Source: Hyphomicrobiales bacterium (GTDB lineage: Bacteria > Pseudomonadota > Alphaproteobacteria > Rhizobiales > Xanthobacteraceae). From it: a DNA stretch of 11,376 nucleotides. The notes beneath the pieces were generated by a model. That model had not been told where the DNA came from. It saw only the letters and a list, made by a program, of their open reading frames with translations, and made no database searches. The position numbers and the translations under genes were made by a program. Below, in pieces: positions 1 to 9,488 of the stretch (within the stretch, counting starts at the first letter, position 1; every line of letters starts with the position of its first letter). Where the stretch lies: assembly GCA_016201085.1 (NCBI GenBank), contig JACQDO010000110.1, positions 1 to 11,376 on the forward strand, in the 5' to 3' direction.

Positions 1-1
1 G

Positions 2-3229
<3,228 letters not shown>

Positions 3230-3232
3230 TGC

Positions 3233-3505
3233 CTAATTATGATGCGCCGATGAGCGGCCCGATGACCTTTGCAACCATGGCAAAAGCTTGGAAGAGGCGG
3301 CGAACGACGCAAGATATGCCGCGCGCGCATTTACGGCAGATTGCTTTGCGAGTGCTTCAGCAAATGGTCCCCGGCCTTCCCAATCATCACCAGTGGCCGA
3401 GGGTAGTTTGATTCTGGATGCCACAAACCACTGGTGCGCAGACAAGCCCGCGGCAAGAAAAGACAAACTACCGAACAGCGCTTCCCACCACTCCACGCCT
3501 CGCAT
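3233..3505 (-). CDS. Small hypothetical membrane protein, 90 aa
   Basis: I cannot assign a function. The protein has a hydrophobic N-terminal segment at about residues 8-29 (starting after MRGVEWWEA), a polar middle with the motif GPFAEALAKQS at 46-56, and a second, weaker hydrophobic stretch at 60-79. This layout (WW start, helix, polar loop, AxQS, second helix) resembles small uncharacterised two-helix proteins I recall from Hyphomicrobiales. The ATG at 3505 has a good ribosome site: GGGGAG at 3512-3517 (minus strand), six bases before the start. A promoter-like pair lies just upstream (3530-3559). It converges on metH, with only three bases between the two stop codons. The opposite strand of this interval is also open, but those frames lack comparable start signals. 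Probably a real gene; function unknown. Confidence 0.6.
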   Translation of the reverse strand: MRGVEWWEALFGSLSFLAAGLSAHQWFVASRIKLPSATGDDWEGRGPFAEALAKQSAVNARAAYLASFAASSKLLPWLQRSSGRSSAHHN

Positions 3506-3529
3506 GTTAAGCTCCCCAGGCCGCGCTCA

Positions 3530-3559
3530 ATAATAATTAATCCACCTTACAGAATGCAA
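3530..3559 (-). promoter_or_regulatory. Candidate sigma70-type promoter for the 90-aa membrane protein
   Basis: Read on the minus strand, TTGCAT (3559-3554) and TATTAT (3535-3530) are separated by 18 bases, and the start codon lies 24 bases further on. The -35 box abuts the terminator stem at 3558-3591, so transcription from the small gene to the right would end just where this unit begins. Inferred from motif match only. Confidence 0.35.
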
Positions 3560-3591
3560 AACACCGAAGAGGTCACCCTCTCCGGTGTTTT
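3558..3591. terminator. Bidirectional rho-independent-like terminator hairpin
   Basis: A near-perfect inverted repeat: arms AAAACACCG (3558-3566) and CGGTGTTTT (3583-3591), one A/C mismatch, five more pairs (AGAGG with CCTCT) and a four-base TCAC loop. The A and T tracts at the stem ends give a U tract in either direction. On the minus strand it sits 57 bases after the stop of the 27-aa gene at 3649-3732, which is its most likely client; on the plus strand it could stop transcripts running on from metH. Confidence 0.75.
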
Positions 3592-3600
3592 CGATTTGCG

Positions 3601-3613
3601 CCGGATAATCCGG
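3601..3613. repeat. Short perfect palindrome CCGGATAATCCGG
   Basis: A 13-base palindrome with six-base arms around a single A. It lies between the 27-aa gene and its terminator. As RNA it could only form a small four-pair hairpin, so it is either a protein site or chance. No function is assigned. Confidence 0.3.
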
Positions 3614-3648
3614 TTTATTAGTTTGGCATCGTCGTCGGCCGCTTGAAC

Positions 3649-3732
3649 TCAGAATGCACCCAGCAAGATCGCGCCGACGAAAACGAATACGGCGCACACT
3701 GCCAGTACTTCGAATCTCAAGGCAAGCTCCAC
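3649..3732 (-). CDS. Very small single-helix membrane protein, 27 aa, GTG start
   Basis: A 28-codon frame starting with GTG at 3732 and ending with TGA at 3649. After a short amphipathic start (ELALRFEVLAV), residues 9-27 are an uninterrupted hydrophobic helix ending LLGAF, so the product would be almost only a transmembrane segment. The case for a real gene is the context: a strong ribosome site, AGGGAGG at 3747-3741 on the minus strand, lies eight bases before the GTG, and a strong terminator hairpin follows 57 bases after the stop. Short proteins of this form (RFEVLAV followed by a hydrophobic helix ending GA-hydrophobic) are, as I recall, common and unnamed in Bradyrhizobium-like genomes. 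Function unknown; candidates are a membrane-protein accessory subunit or a small regulator. No clear promoter is seen, only a weak TAGCTT -10-like box. Confidence 0.62.
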   Translation of the reverse strand: MELALRFEVLAVCAVFVFVGAILLGAF

Positions 3733-4075
3733 GGTTCGTGCCTCCCTTGTTGCGATGATGACAAGCTAGCACAAAACGCCGAAGTCTCGAAGCGGTTGCG
3801 TGCCGCAGCGACAGATTTTGCATGTCAGGTCATGCATTGTGGACATGGGGTCGGCAACCGGTTGATCGCCCGGCATAAAGCAACGCAGCACGAAAAATAT
3901 GCGGCAGCGCAATATCGGCTGGCGTGGGCATTCGTTGGCATTTTGAGCGAAAATTAGGGCAAATCGCCGCGGTTCCGGCGGTGGGATGTTACGCGACTGC
4001 TGAATTTGCATGCGGTACGCACAAGATAATAAGCAATTGCACCTGCGATGGGCGCCCGCGCGGCTCGTGCCGCTG
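3733..4075. other. Intergenic stretch with no convincing gene
   Basis: About 340 bases of visibly lower GC than the neighbouring genes. Apart from the ribosome site of the 27-aa gene at 3741-3747 I find no supported feature. Frames of 81-104 codons exist on both strands but have no ribosome site, a cysteine- and arginine-rich composition and no recognisable domain. It probably holds the upstream regulatory regions of the two divergent units on either side. Confidence 0.5.
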
Positions 4076-4105
4076 TTGACTTAAATGATCGATGGATTCG
4101 ATATT
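4076..4105 (+). promoter_or_regulatory. Candidate promoter of the first Bug-family binding protein
   Basis: TTGACT at 4076-4081 is a five-of-six match to the -35 consensus; 18 bases on, GATATT at 4100-4105 matches four of six -10 positions. Transcription would begin near 4112, giving a leader of about 90 bases. The -10 box overlaps the palindrome at 4103-4117. Motif-based inference. Confidence 0.4.
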
Positions 4106-4117
4106 TCGCTGCGAAAT
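4103..4117. promoter_or_regulatory. Operator-like palindrome ATTTCGC-T-GCGAAAT
   Basis: Perfect seven-base arms around one T, overlapping the putative -10 box and the expected transcription start of the gene at 4201. This is the position expected for a repressor operator. No regulator gene lies in the window, so the binding protein is unknown. Confidence 0.4.
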
Positions 4118-4130
4118 CGGTTATGACGGC

Positions 4131-4171
4131 TGCGCGTCCGGTCGCTACAAAGTGCTTGCGCGTCCGTTCGC
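4131..4171 (+). repeat. Pair of 15-base direct repeats in the leader of the binding-protein gene
   Basis: TGCGCGTCCGGTCGC at 4131-4145 and TGCGCGTCCGTTCGC at 4157-4171 match at 14 of 15 positions with a 26-base period. Both lie between the putative promoter and the ribosome site. They may be regulator binding sites or a small local duplication. Confidence 0.5.
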
Positions 4172-4200
4172 ATAAAACAGAAACGTAATCTGGAGGAAAC

Positions 4201-5172
4201 ATGCTCACTTATCGGTCACTGCTCGCCGCCATCGGTCTCGTCGCAACGCTTGCCATGTCCACGCCATCGGCAAATGCACAGGCATGGCCGCAGCGCTCGG
4301 TCAGGTTCATCATTCCGCTTGGGCCCGGCGCCGGCGTCGATATCACCGCGCGGCTGTTCGCCGATAAACTGGCGGCGAAATGGCGTCAGCCGGTGGTGGT
4401 GGAAAATCGGCCGGGCGGCGATGCCATCGTGGCGATCAATGCGGTGATCGGCGCCAAGGACGATCACGTATTGCTGTTCGCGCCGACGTCAACCTTCACC
4501 GCGCATCCTTATTTGCACGAGAAGCTGCCTTACGACATCAAGGAGCTGGTGCCGGTGGCGCGTGTCACCAATACCTTGATCGGCGTCGGCGTGCCGACCT
4601 CGCTGGGCGCCAATACGGTGAAGGAGCTGACCGAAAAGATCAAAGCCCAGTCCGGCAAGTTGAACTATGCCTCGGTGACCGGCGCCAACGATCTGCTGTT
4701 CGCCAGCTTCCTGAAGACCGAAGGGCTGAGCATGGTCAAGGTGCCGTACAAAGACACGGTGCAGGCGATCAACGATCTCGCCGAAGGACGCATCCAATCC
4801 TTCGTCGCCGCCTATGCGATCCTGCGGCCGCAGGTGCTCAACGGCAAGGTCAAGGTGGTGTCGATCACCAACCGCAAGCATGCCGCCGCGCTGCCGGATA
4901 TTCCGACCTCGGAGGAAGCCGGCTTCAAATCGCTGTCGATGGACGGCCTGGTCGGCCTGCTCGGGCCGCGCGACATGCCGCTCGCCGTACGCGAGCGCAT
5001 CGCCGCCGATATCCGCGAGATTGCCGCCGATCCGGCGGTCGTGGAGCGACTTTCCAAGACCGGGCAGGTGATCAGCCCTGGCGGGCCCGCCGAATTCGCC
5101 GCCGAGATCGACGATCAGCGCGCCACCGTGGCCGGGATTGGCAAGAACCTCGGCATCAAAGCGGCGCAGTAA
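4201..5172 (+). CDS. Bug-family (TctC-like) periplasmic substrate-binding protein
   Basis: A 323-residue extracytoplasmic solute receptor of the tripartite tricarboxylate transporter type, which in characterised cases binds carboxylates such as citrate or related organic acids. Residues 1-26 form a Sec signal peptide ending ANA, with cleavage expected before QAWP. The mature protein starts with the family hallmark WPQRSVRFIIPLGPGAGVD, and later segments (VENRPGG, VPYKDT, LPDIPTSEEAG) are typical of Bug proteins. The length is normal for the family. The ATG at 4201 is preceded by GGAGG at 4192-4196, four bases away. No TctA/TctB membrane subunits are adjacent, so it is an orphan receptor that would depend on a distant permease or serve in sensing. 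The leader holds a promoter, a palindrome and direct repeats. The ligand cannot be predicted. Confidence 0.9.
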   Translation: MLTYRSLLAAIGLVATLAMSTPSANAQAWPQRSVRFIIPLGPGAGVDITARLFADKLAAKWRQPVVVENRPGGDAIVAINAVIGAKDDHVLLFAPTSTFTAHPYLHEKLPYDIKELVPVARVTNTLIGVGVPTSLGANTVKELTEKIKAQSGKLNYASVTGANDLLFASFLKTEGLSMVKVPYKDTVQAINDLAEGRIQSFVAAYAILRPQVLNGKVKVVSITNRKHAAALPDIPTSEEAGFKSLSMDGLVGLLGPRDMPLAVRERIAADIREIAADPAVVERLSKTGQVISPGGPAEFAAEIDDQRATVAGIGKNLGIKAAQ

Positions 5173-5180
5173 GCATGATG

Positions 5181-5278
5181 GTCATTCCGGGGCGCGAGCG
5201 GAGCTCGCGAACCCGGAATCCAGACCTAGGCGCTCGTTTCTGGATTCCGGATCGCCGCTTCGCGGCGTCCGGAATGAC
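5181..5278. repeat. REP-like nested palindromic element (ATTCCGG type)
   Basis: A 98-base intergenic element. Its ends GTCATTCCGG (5181-5190) and CCGGAATGAC (5269-5278) are exact inverted repeats, and inside them CCGGAATCCAGA (5213-5224) and TCTGGATTCCGG (5239-5250) are another exact pair. Each half also folds on itself: GCGAGC with GCTCGC in the left half, and CGCCG with CGGCG in the right half, next to CCGG arms. The fold is either two hairpins or one cruciform. It starts eight bases after the stop of the upstream gene, so it may also act as a terminator or mRNA 3' stabiliser. I recall very similar ATTCCGG repeats scattered in Bradyrhizobium and relatives; the copy number here is unknown. 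Confidence 0.8.
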
Positions 5279-5283
5279 GGGGG

Positions 5284-5332
5284 AGCGTTTTCAGCAGCGC
5301 AAACCGGTTCCCACTTTTCGGGATAATGCGCT
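5284..5332. repeat. Second dispersed-repeat-like element (core AAACCGGTTCCCACTTTTC)
   Basis: Directly after the ATTCCGG element comes a segment bounded by AGCG (5284) and CGCT (5332), with the core AAACCGGTTCCCACTTTTC at 5301-5319. From memory this core belongs to a second intergenic repeat family of Hyphomicrobiales, in which such a core is flanked by short inverted ends. Only one copy occurs here, so the assignment rests on recollection rather than on a repeat seen in the window. Confidence 0.5.
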
Positions 5333-5414
5333 GGCAACGATTCCTTATCCTTAACGAATTCCTCAAGCCCAGCGTTGAAGACCCGTTAAAGAAACTACTC
5401 GCATTTTCGCGGGT

Positions 5415-6899
5415 ATGAAGGGTGGCGCGCGTCTCTATCTCATCGGCGCAGGCGTGCTGCTGCTGGCGCTCGCCGGCTGCGGGCGCAGCATGCTGCATTA
5501 CGGCGAGCGCGCGCCCTGGCGGCACCAGGCCGAGGTCACGTGCCTGAAGTCGGGCGCGGTCAAGCTCGGCGCCGGCGTCGTGCAAATATCGCCGATCGAA
5601 GGCCCCGGCGTTTGCGGCGCCGATTTCCCGCTCAAGGTGGCGGCGTTGGGTGAAAGCTCCGCCATCGGCTATGCCGACGAGTTGCGTCCGCCCGGCGCGA
5701 TCCCCAACGCCTCGTCGGCATCGATGCCGAACTGGCCGCCGACCGAGTCTTATTCGCGGCCGGTGCAAAGCCAGCACCTGCAAGTGCAGCCGGTGCAAGG
5801 TCAGCAGATGCGCTGGGTGCCGGGACCGCAGGGGGTCGAGCAGCCGCGCTATGCGCCGGTACCGGAGCAATCGCGCTATGCGCCAAGGGTTGAAGAGCCG
5901 CGTTACGCGCCGGCGCTCGAACAGCCGCGCTATGTGCAGAGCGCACGCGATCGCTACGCTCCGGCGATCGAGGCGCCCCTGACCGTCGCGCCGGCCGGGC
6001 GGCCGATGTCCATCTACGCGCCGGGCGTCGCTTTGCCCGACGACATTCCCGACGACGCCATTCTGCCGCCGGGCCGCGCGCCGGCCGGCTATCCGCGCAG
6101 CACATATAACGCGCCGGTCTACGAGCCGCCGCGCCAGCAGCCGCGCGCGCTGCCGCAACTCGGGCCGATGCGCGGGCCGCGCACGACCGCCGCGATCGGG
6201 CCTGCGGCGGTGACGCCGCCGGCGACGCTCGCCTGTCCGCTCGTGTCGGCGCTCGATCGCTGGGTGAGCGAAGGCGTGCAGCCGGCCGCGCTGCGCTGGT
6301 TTGGCGCGCAGGTCAGCGAGATCAAGCAGATCTCGGCCTATTCCTGCCGCAGCATGGTCGGCGCCGGGACCTCGCATATTTCCGAGCATGCCTACGGCAA
6401 CGCGCTCGACATCGCCGGCTTCGTGTTGGCCGACGGACGCAAAATCACGGTGAAGAACGGCTGGCGCGGCACACCGGAGGAGCAGGGCTTCCTGCACGAC
6501 GTGCAGCTTGCCGCCTGCAACACCTTCAGCACCGTGCTGGCGCCCGGCTACAACGCTGCGCATTACGACCACATCCATGTCGACCTGATGCGGCGCTCGA
6601 GCGGGCGGCATCCGTGCCGGCCGGAGGCGATCCCGGGCGACGTCGTGGCCGCCAAAGCGCGCGCGGTCTATGCCAGCAAGCAGCGCGGCCCGGCCTATAC
6701 CGGCTCGATCGCCGCCGTGATCGAAACCGGCAAGGTGTCCGCCGCCTTGCCGGGCGAAGACGGTTTCGTCGACGATGAGGACGACGAGGCCGAGACCACC
6801 GGCTCGATTCCCACGCCGGCACAGCCGCCGCGTGCACCGTCACGCAACGTCGGCGATGAAAATATCCGCTACCAGGAACTGAGAGACGCGGCGTACTGA
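5415..6899 (+). CDS. Extensin-like family lipoprotein with M15-type peptidase domain
   Basis: A 494-residue envelope protein. Residues 1-22 are a lipoprotein signal with lipobox LAGC (19-22), so it should be anchored to a membrane by Cys22. Residues about 28-78 carry a conserved lead-in region (RAPWRHQAEV, CLKSGAVKLG, GPGVCGADFPLKV). A long Pro/Gln/Tyr-rich linker follows, including five nonapeptide units starting RY at 145-188. The C-terminal extensin-like domain spans about 270-404 and has the metal-site pattern of D-Ala-D-Ala carboxypeptidase-like (M15) folds: H325 and D332 in SEHAYGNALDIAG, and H383/H386/H388 in HYDHIHVDL. A cell-wall (peptidoglycan) peptidase role is inferred from this fold; the name extensin-like is historical. 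An acidic tail (DDEDDEAE near 455) ends the protein. The ATG at 5415 fits the lipoprotein signal but has only a weak ribosome site. The upstream neighbour is a repeat mosaic, and transcription is probably independent. Confidence 0.85.
   Translation: MKGGARLYLIGAGVLLLALAGCGRSMLHYGERAPWRHQAEVTCLKSGAVKLGAGVVQISPIEGPGVCGADFPLKVAALGESSAIGYADELRPPGAIPNASSASMPNWPPTESYSRPVQSQHLQVQPVQGQQMRWVPGPQGVEQPRYAPVPEQSRYAPRVEEPRYAPALEQPRYVQSARDRYAPAIEAPLTVAPAGRPMSIYAPGVALPDDIPDDAILPPGRAPAGYPRSTYNAPVYEPPRQQPRALPQLGPMRGPRTTAAIGPAAVTPPATLACPLVSALDRWVSEGVQPAALRWFGAQVSEIKQISAYSCRSMVGAGTSHISEHAYGNALDIAGFVLADGRKITVKNGWRGTPEEQGFLHDVQLAACNTFSTVLAPGYNAAHYDHIHVDLMRRSSGRHPCRPEAIPGDVVAAKARAVYASKQRGPAYTGSIAAVIETGKVSAALPGEDGFVDDEDDEAETTGSIPTPAQPPRAPSRNVGDENIRYQELRDAAY
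5847..5978 (+). repeat. Five tandem nonapeptide repeats (RYAPxxExP) inside the extensin-like lipoprotein
   Basis: Codons 145-188 encode RYAPVPEQS, RYAPRVEEP, RYAPALEQP, RYVQSARD (one residue short) and RYAPAIEAP. The DNA units are 27 bases, diverged at wobble positions, which suggests an old internal duplication kept at protein level. The repeats sit in the linker between the membrane anchor and the peptidase domain. Confidence 0.85.
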
Positions 6900-7004
6900 T
6901 CGCAGCCGGGTAGCAGCCGCGGCGATGCCTTTTGGCTTACGTGGGCCGCGACAACCGACTATCATCCACGCCAATCCTGTGTCCTAGGGGGAATATCGGT
7001 TCAC

Positions 7005-7445
7005 ATGTATGTCACGACCACCAAGCGCCTGACGACGGACGGCGCCCGAAAGATGATGTCGATCGCGATCGAAAAGGCCAAGGAAGCCGGCATCGCGGTT
7101 TCCATCGCCATTACCGACGCGGGCGGCCATCTGATCCTGCTCGAACGCATGGAAGGCGGGCGCTTCCACACGGTGCATTCATCGACCACCAAGGCCGTCT
7201 GCGCGGCCTCCAACAAGCGCGCTACCTCCTCGCGCGGCGCGCAGGCGCAGCAGCTCGACGCCGCGCACGCGCTCGGCCTGGCGCTGGCGGCCGGTCCCGA
7301 ACGATGGACGGCGATGGAAGGCGGCTGCCCGGTCATCGCCGACGGCGAATGCATCGGCGGCATCGGCGTCGCCGGCGGCGACTGGGCCACCGACGAGCGC
7401 ATCGCGCAGCAGGCGGTCGAGTCGATCGGCGCGAGCTGGAAATAA
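7005..7445 (+). CDS. GlcG/HbpS-like (haem-degrading/DUF336 family) protein
   Basis: A 146-residue protein of the family that includes GlcG of glycolate-utilisation clusters and the haem-binding HbpS. Family signs are AGIAVSIAITDAGGHLILLE at about 27-46, HSSTTKAVCAA near 57-68 and the C-terminal glycine-rich motif GGCPV...GGIGVAGGDWATDERIA. It has no signal peptide, so it should be cytoplasmic. Many homologues sit beside catabolic genes and their biochemical role is poorly defined; haem or cofactor binding is known for a few. The start ATG at 7005 gives a full-length family member; the nearest purine-rich site (AGGGGGAA, 6986-6993) is about 11 bases upstream, a little far. The gene ends four bases before the oxidoreductase start, so the two form an operon. 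Family assignment is firm, function uncertain. Confidence 0.88.
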   Translation: MYVTTTKRLTTDGARKMMSIAIEKAKEAGIAVSIAITDAGGHLILLERMEGGRFHTVHSSTTKAVCAASNKRATSSRGAQAQQLDAAHALGLALAAGPERWTAMEGGCPVIADGECIGGIGVAGGDWATDERIAQQAVESIGASWK

Positions 7446-7449
7446 CATC

Positions 7450-8454
7450 ATGGTCGAGCCGTTACGCGTCGCCTGTATTGGCATGGGCTGGTGGTCGGAT
7501 GTGCTGGCCGACGCCATCAAGCGTTCCAGCAAGCTCAAGATCGTCGCCTGCTTCACGCGCTCGGAGCAGAAGCGGGCGGCCTTCGCCGCCAAATATGGCT
7601 GCCAAGCGGCAGCGAGCTACCAAGCCATCCTCGAGGACGCCGGTGTCGAGGCCATCGTCAACACCACGCCGAACGACGTGCATCTCGAGACCACGCGCCA
7701 GGCCGCCGCCGCCGGCAAGCACGTTTTCCTCGACAAGCCGATCGCCAATTCCGTGTCGGACGGGCGCAAGATCACCGATGCTTGCCGGCAGGCGGGCGTC
7801 GTGCTGGCGCTCGGCTATCAGCGCCGGCGGGAAAGTCATTTCCGCTGGATCAAGCGGCAGATCGATGCCGGCACGTTCGGCAAACTGGTCAATGCCGAAG
7901 CCAATATCAGCCGCGACCGGCTCGGCCAGTTCGATCTCACGTCGTGGCGGTACACCGCCGCCGGCATGCCGGGCGGCGTGATGCTGCAGATCGGCATTCA
8001 TTACGTCGACGTGCTGCATTATCTGCTCGGGCCGATCAAGGCGGTGAGCGGCCAGTCGGTACGGCTGGTGCTGCCGGGCGACAACCCCGATGTCGCCAGC
8101 CTCATCCTGGAGCACGAGAACGGCGCGCTCTCCACGCTCAATGCCAGCTACGCCTCGGCTGGCGAATATTACCTGATGAATATCTACGGCAAGACCGCCA
8201 CCGCCTATTACGACATGCATCACGGCCTGAGCTGGCTCAAGCAAGGCGACAAACAGCCGGTCGGCGTGCCGTGCGCGAAGAACGATACCTTCGTCGAGGA
8301 ACTGGAGGAATTCGCGGCGGCCGCGCGTGGCGGCGCGCCGCCGGAAGTAGGCGGCGACTACGCGACCACCTCGCTCGCGGTCATTCGCGCCGGCATCATC
8401 TCCGCGCGCGAAGGGCGCCGCGTCGAAGTCGCGGAAATCCTGGCCAAGGATTGA
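7450..8454 (+). CDS. Gfo/Idh/MocA family NAD(P)-dependent oxidoreductase
   Basis: A 334-residue dehydrogenase of the glucose-fructose oxidoreductase/inositol dehydrogenase/MocA family, which usually oxidises sugars, polyols or their derivatives with NAD(P). The N-terminal Rossmann fold begins VACIGMGWWSD (dinucleotide glycines at 11 and 13). The EKP-type motif appears as DKP at 95-97 with the catalytic lysine at 96. The substrate-domain motif GGVMLQIGIHYVDVLHYL contains the expected H184 and D187. Length is normal. The ATG lies four bases after the stop of the GlcG-like gene and has only a weak ribosome site, so translational coupling is likely. It converges with a Bug binding protein, with two bases between the stop codons. 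The substrate cannot be deduced; a role with GlcG in catabolising an imported compound is inference from position. Confidence 0.92.
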   Translation: MVEPLRVACIGMGWWSDVLADAIKRSSKLKIVACFTRSEQKRAAFAAKYGCQAAASYQAILEDAGVEAIVNTTPNDVHLETTRQAAAAGKHVFLDKPIANSVSDGRKITDACRQAGVVLALGYQRRRESHFRWIKRQIDAGTFGKLVNAEANISRDRLGQFDLTSWRYTAAGMPGGVMLQIGIHYVDVLHYLLGPIKAVSGQSVRLVLPGDNPDVASLILEHENGALSTLNASYASAGEYYLMNIYGKTATAYYDMHHGLSWLKQGDKQPVGVPCAKNDTFVEELEEFAAAARGGAPPEVGGDYATTSLAVIRAGIISAREGRRVEVAEILAKD

Positions 8455-8456
8455 GG

Positions 8457-9446
8457 CTATTGCGATCCGGCTGCGGTCTTTAGAATCGGATTCCAGATTG
8501 CCACGTCGCGCGCGACCAACTCGGCAAGCTGGGCGGGCCCGCGTGCCGTCTTGTTCGGCACGCTGCCGCCAAGTTCGACGATGCGCTTGATCACCGCCGG
8601 ATCGTCGAGCGTCTTGTCGAGCGCGGCCGCGAGCTTCTCCACGATGTCTTTCGGCGTGCCCTTGGGCGCGTACATCGCACTCCAGATATTGAGCTGATAC
8701 TCCGGAATGCCGGCCTCTGCGGCGGAAGGCACGTCTGGCAGAGCGGGCGAGCGCGCATTGCCCGACACGACATAGGCCTTGATCTTGTTGCTATTCACCG
8801 CCGGAGCGACGCTGACCACCTGCTCGCAGAAGAAATCGACATGACCGCCAATCAGGTCGTTGAGCGCGGGTCCGGTGCCGCGATAGGGGACGGGCTTGGG
8901 CTTGAGGCCGAACTGCGAAGTGAACAGCAGGCACGCCATGTGCGATGACGAACCGACGCCGCCATGCGCCTGCTTCACGTTTTCACCCTGCGCCTTCACC
9001 GTGGCCAGAAACTCCTTGAGATCCTTGGCGGCGAAGTCGTTGCGCGCTACCACCGCGACCGGCGCATTGGAGGTGAGCCCGATCGGCTCGAAGTCCTTGG
9101 TCGAATCGTAGCGCAGATTGGGCGTGAGCGCCGGCGCCGCCACGTGCGAACCCATGCTGGCGGCCAGCAGCGTGTAGCCGTCGGGCGTGGCTGCGGCGAC
9201 GCGCGCGGTACCCAGCGTGCCGCCGGCACCGCCCACGTTTTCGATGATGATCGTCTGTTTGAGCACGCGGCTCATGCTGTCGGCGACGATGCGCGCCACC
9301 ACGTCGCTCGGCCCGCCCGCCGGATAGGGCACGATCGCCGTGATCGTGCGCGCCGGATAATCCTCGGCCAACGTTGCGCTCGCCCCGCAACCCATGCCGA
9401 GGACGAGGCCAAGCGCGAGTGTTGCCGCCGTTTTCCGGATATTCAT
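8457..9446 (-). CDS. Bug-family (TctC-like) periplasmic substrate-binding protein
   Basis: A second extracytoplasmic receptor of the tripartite tricarboxylate transporter type, 329 residues from the chosen ATG at 9446. A GTG two codons upstream (9452) is possible, but AGGGAGG at 9458-9452 overlaps it and is well spaced for the ATG. The signal peptide ends near ATLA (residue 27). Mature hallmarks are YPARTITAIVPYPAGGPSD, the glycine-rich ENVGGAGGTLG, VPYRGTGPALNDLIGG and the C-terminal LPDVPSAAEAG. It is clearly diverged from the receptor at 4201-5172, so it likely binds another ligand. It faces the GlcG-oxidoreductase operon tail to tail; this may reflect shared substrate use but not co-transcription. 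No membrane subunits are nearby. Palindromes at 9489-9532 and 9550-9560 lie in its upstream region. Confidence 0.92.
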   Translation of the reverse strand: MNIRKTAATLALGLVLGMGCGASATLAEDYPARTITAIVPYPAGGPSDVVARIVADSMSRVLKQTIIIENVGGAGGTLGTARVAAATPDGYTLLAASMGSHVAAPALTPNLRYDSTKDFEPIGLTSNAPVAVVARNDFAAKDLKEFLATVKAQGENVKQAHGGVGSSSHMACLLFTSQFGLKPKPVPYRGTGPALNDLIGGHVDFFCEQVVSVAPAVNSNKIKAYVVSGNARSPALPDVPSAAEAGIPEYQLNIWSAMYAPKGTPKDIVEKLAAALDKTLDDPAVIKRIVELGGSVPNKTARGPAQLAELVARDVAIWNPILKTAAGSQ

Positions 9447-9488
9447 CTCCACCTCCCTGCTTGCGACGTCCGCTTATTCTTATGTCTT

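Noticed and set aside
3766..4011. An 81-codon minus-strand frame in the intergenic stretch
   Set aside because: It has no ribosome site, a mixed Cys/Arg/Pro composition and no domain. The ribosome-site-led 27-aa gene downstream in the same direction explains the signals better.
4380..5354. A 324-codon plus-strand frame within the first binding-protein gene
   Set aside because: It is a shifted frame of a clear Bug-family protein, Arg/Gly/Gln-rich, and runs through the repeat element.
5226..6611. A 461-codon minus-strand frame opposite the extensin-like gene
   Set aside because: It overlaps the repeat element and a well-supported lipoprotein gene, and its product is an Arg-rich sequence with no recognisable domain.
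6899..6933. Possible terminator after the extensin-like gene (ATCGC...GCGAT followed by CCTTTT)
   Set aside because: The stem is only five pairs with a loop of about 18 bases, too weak to call.
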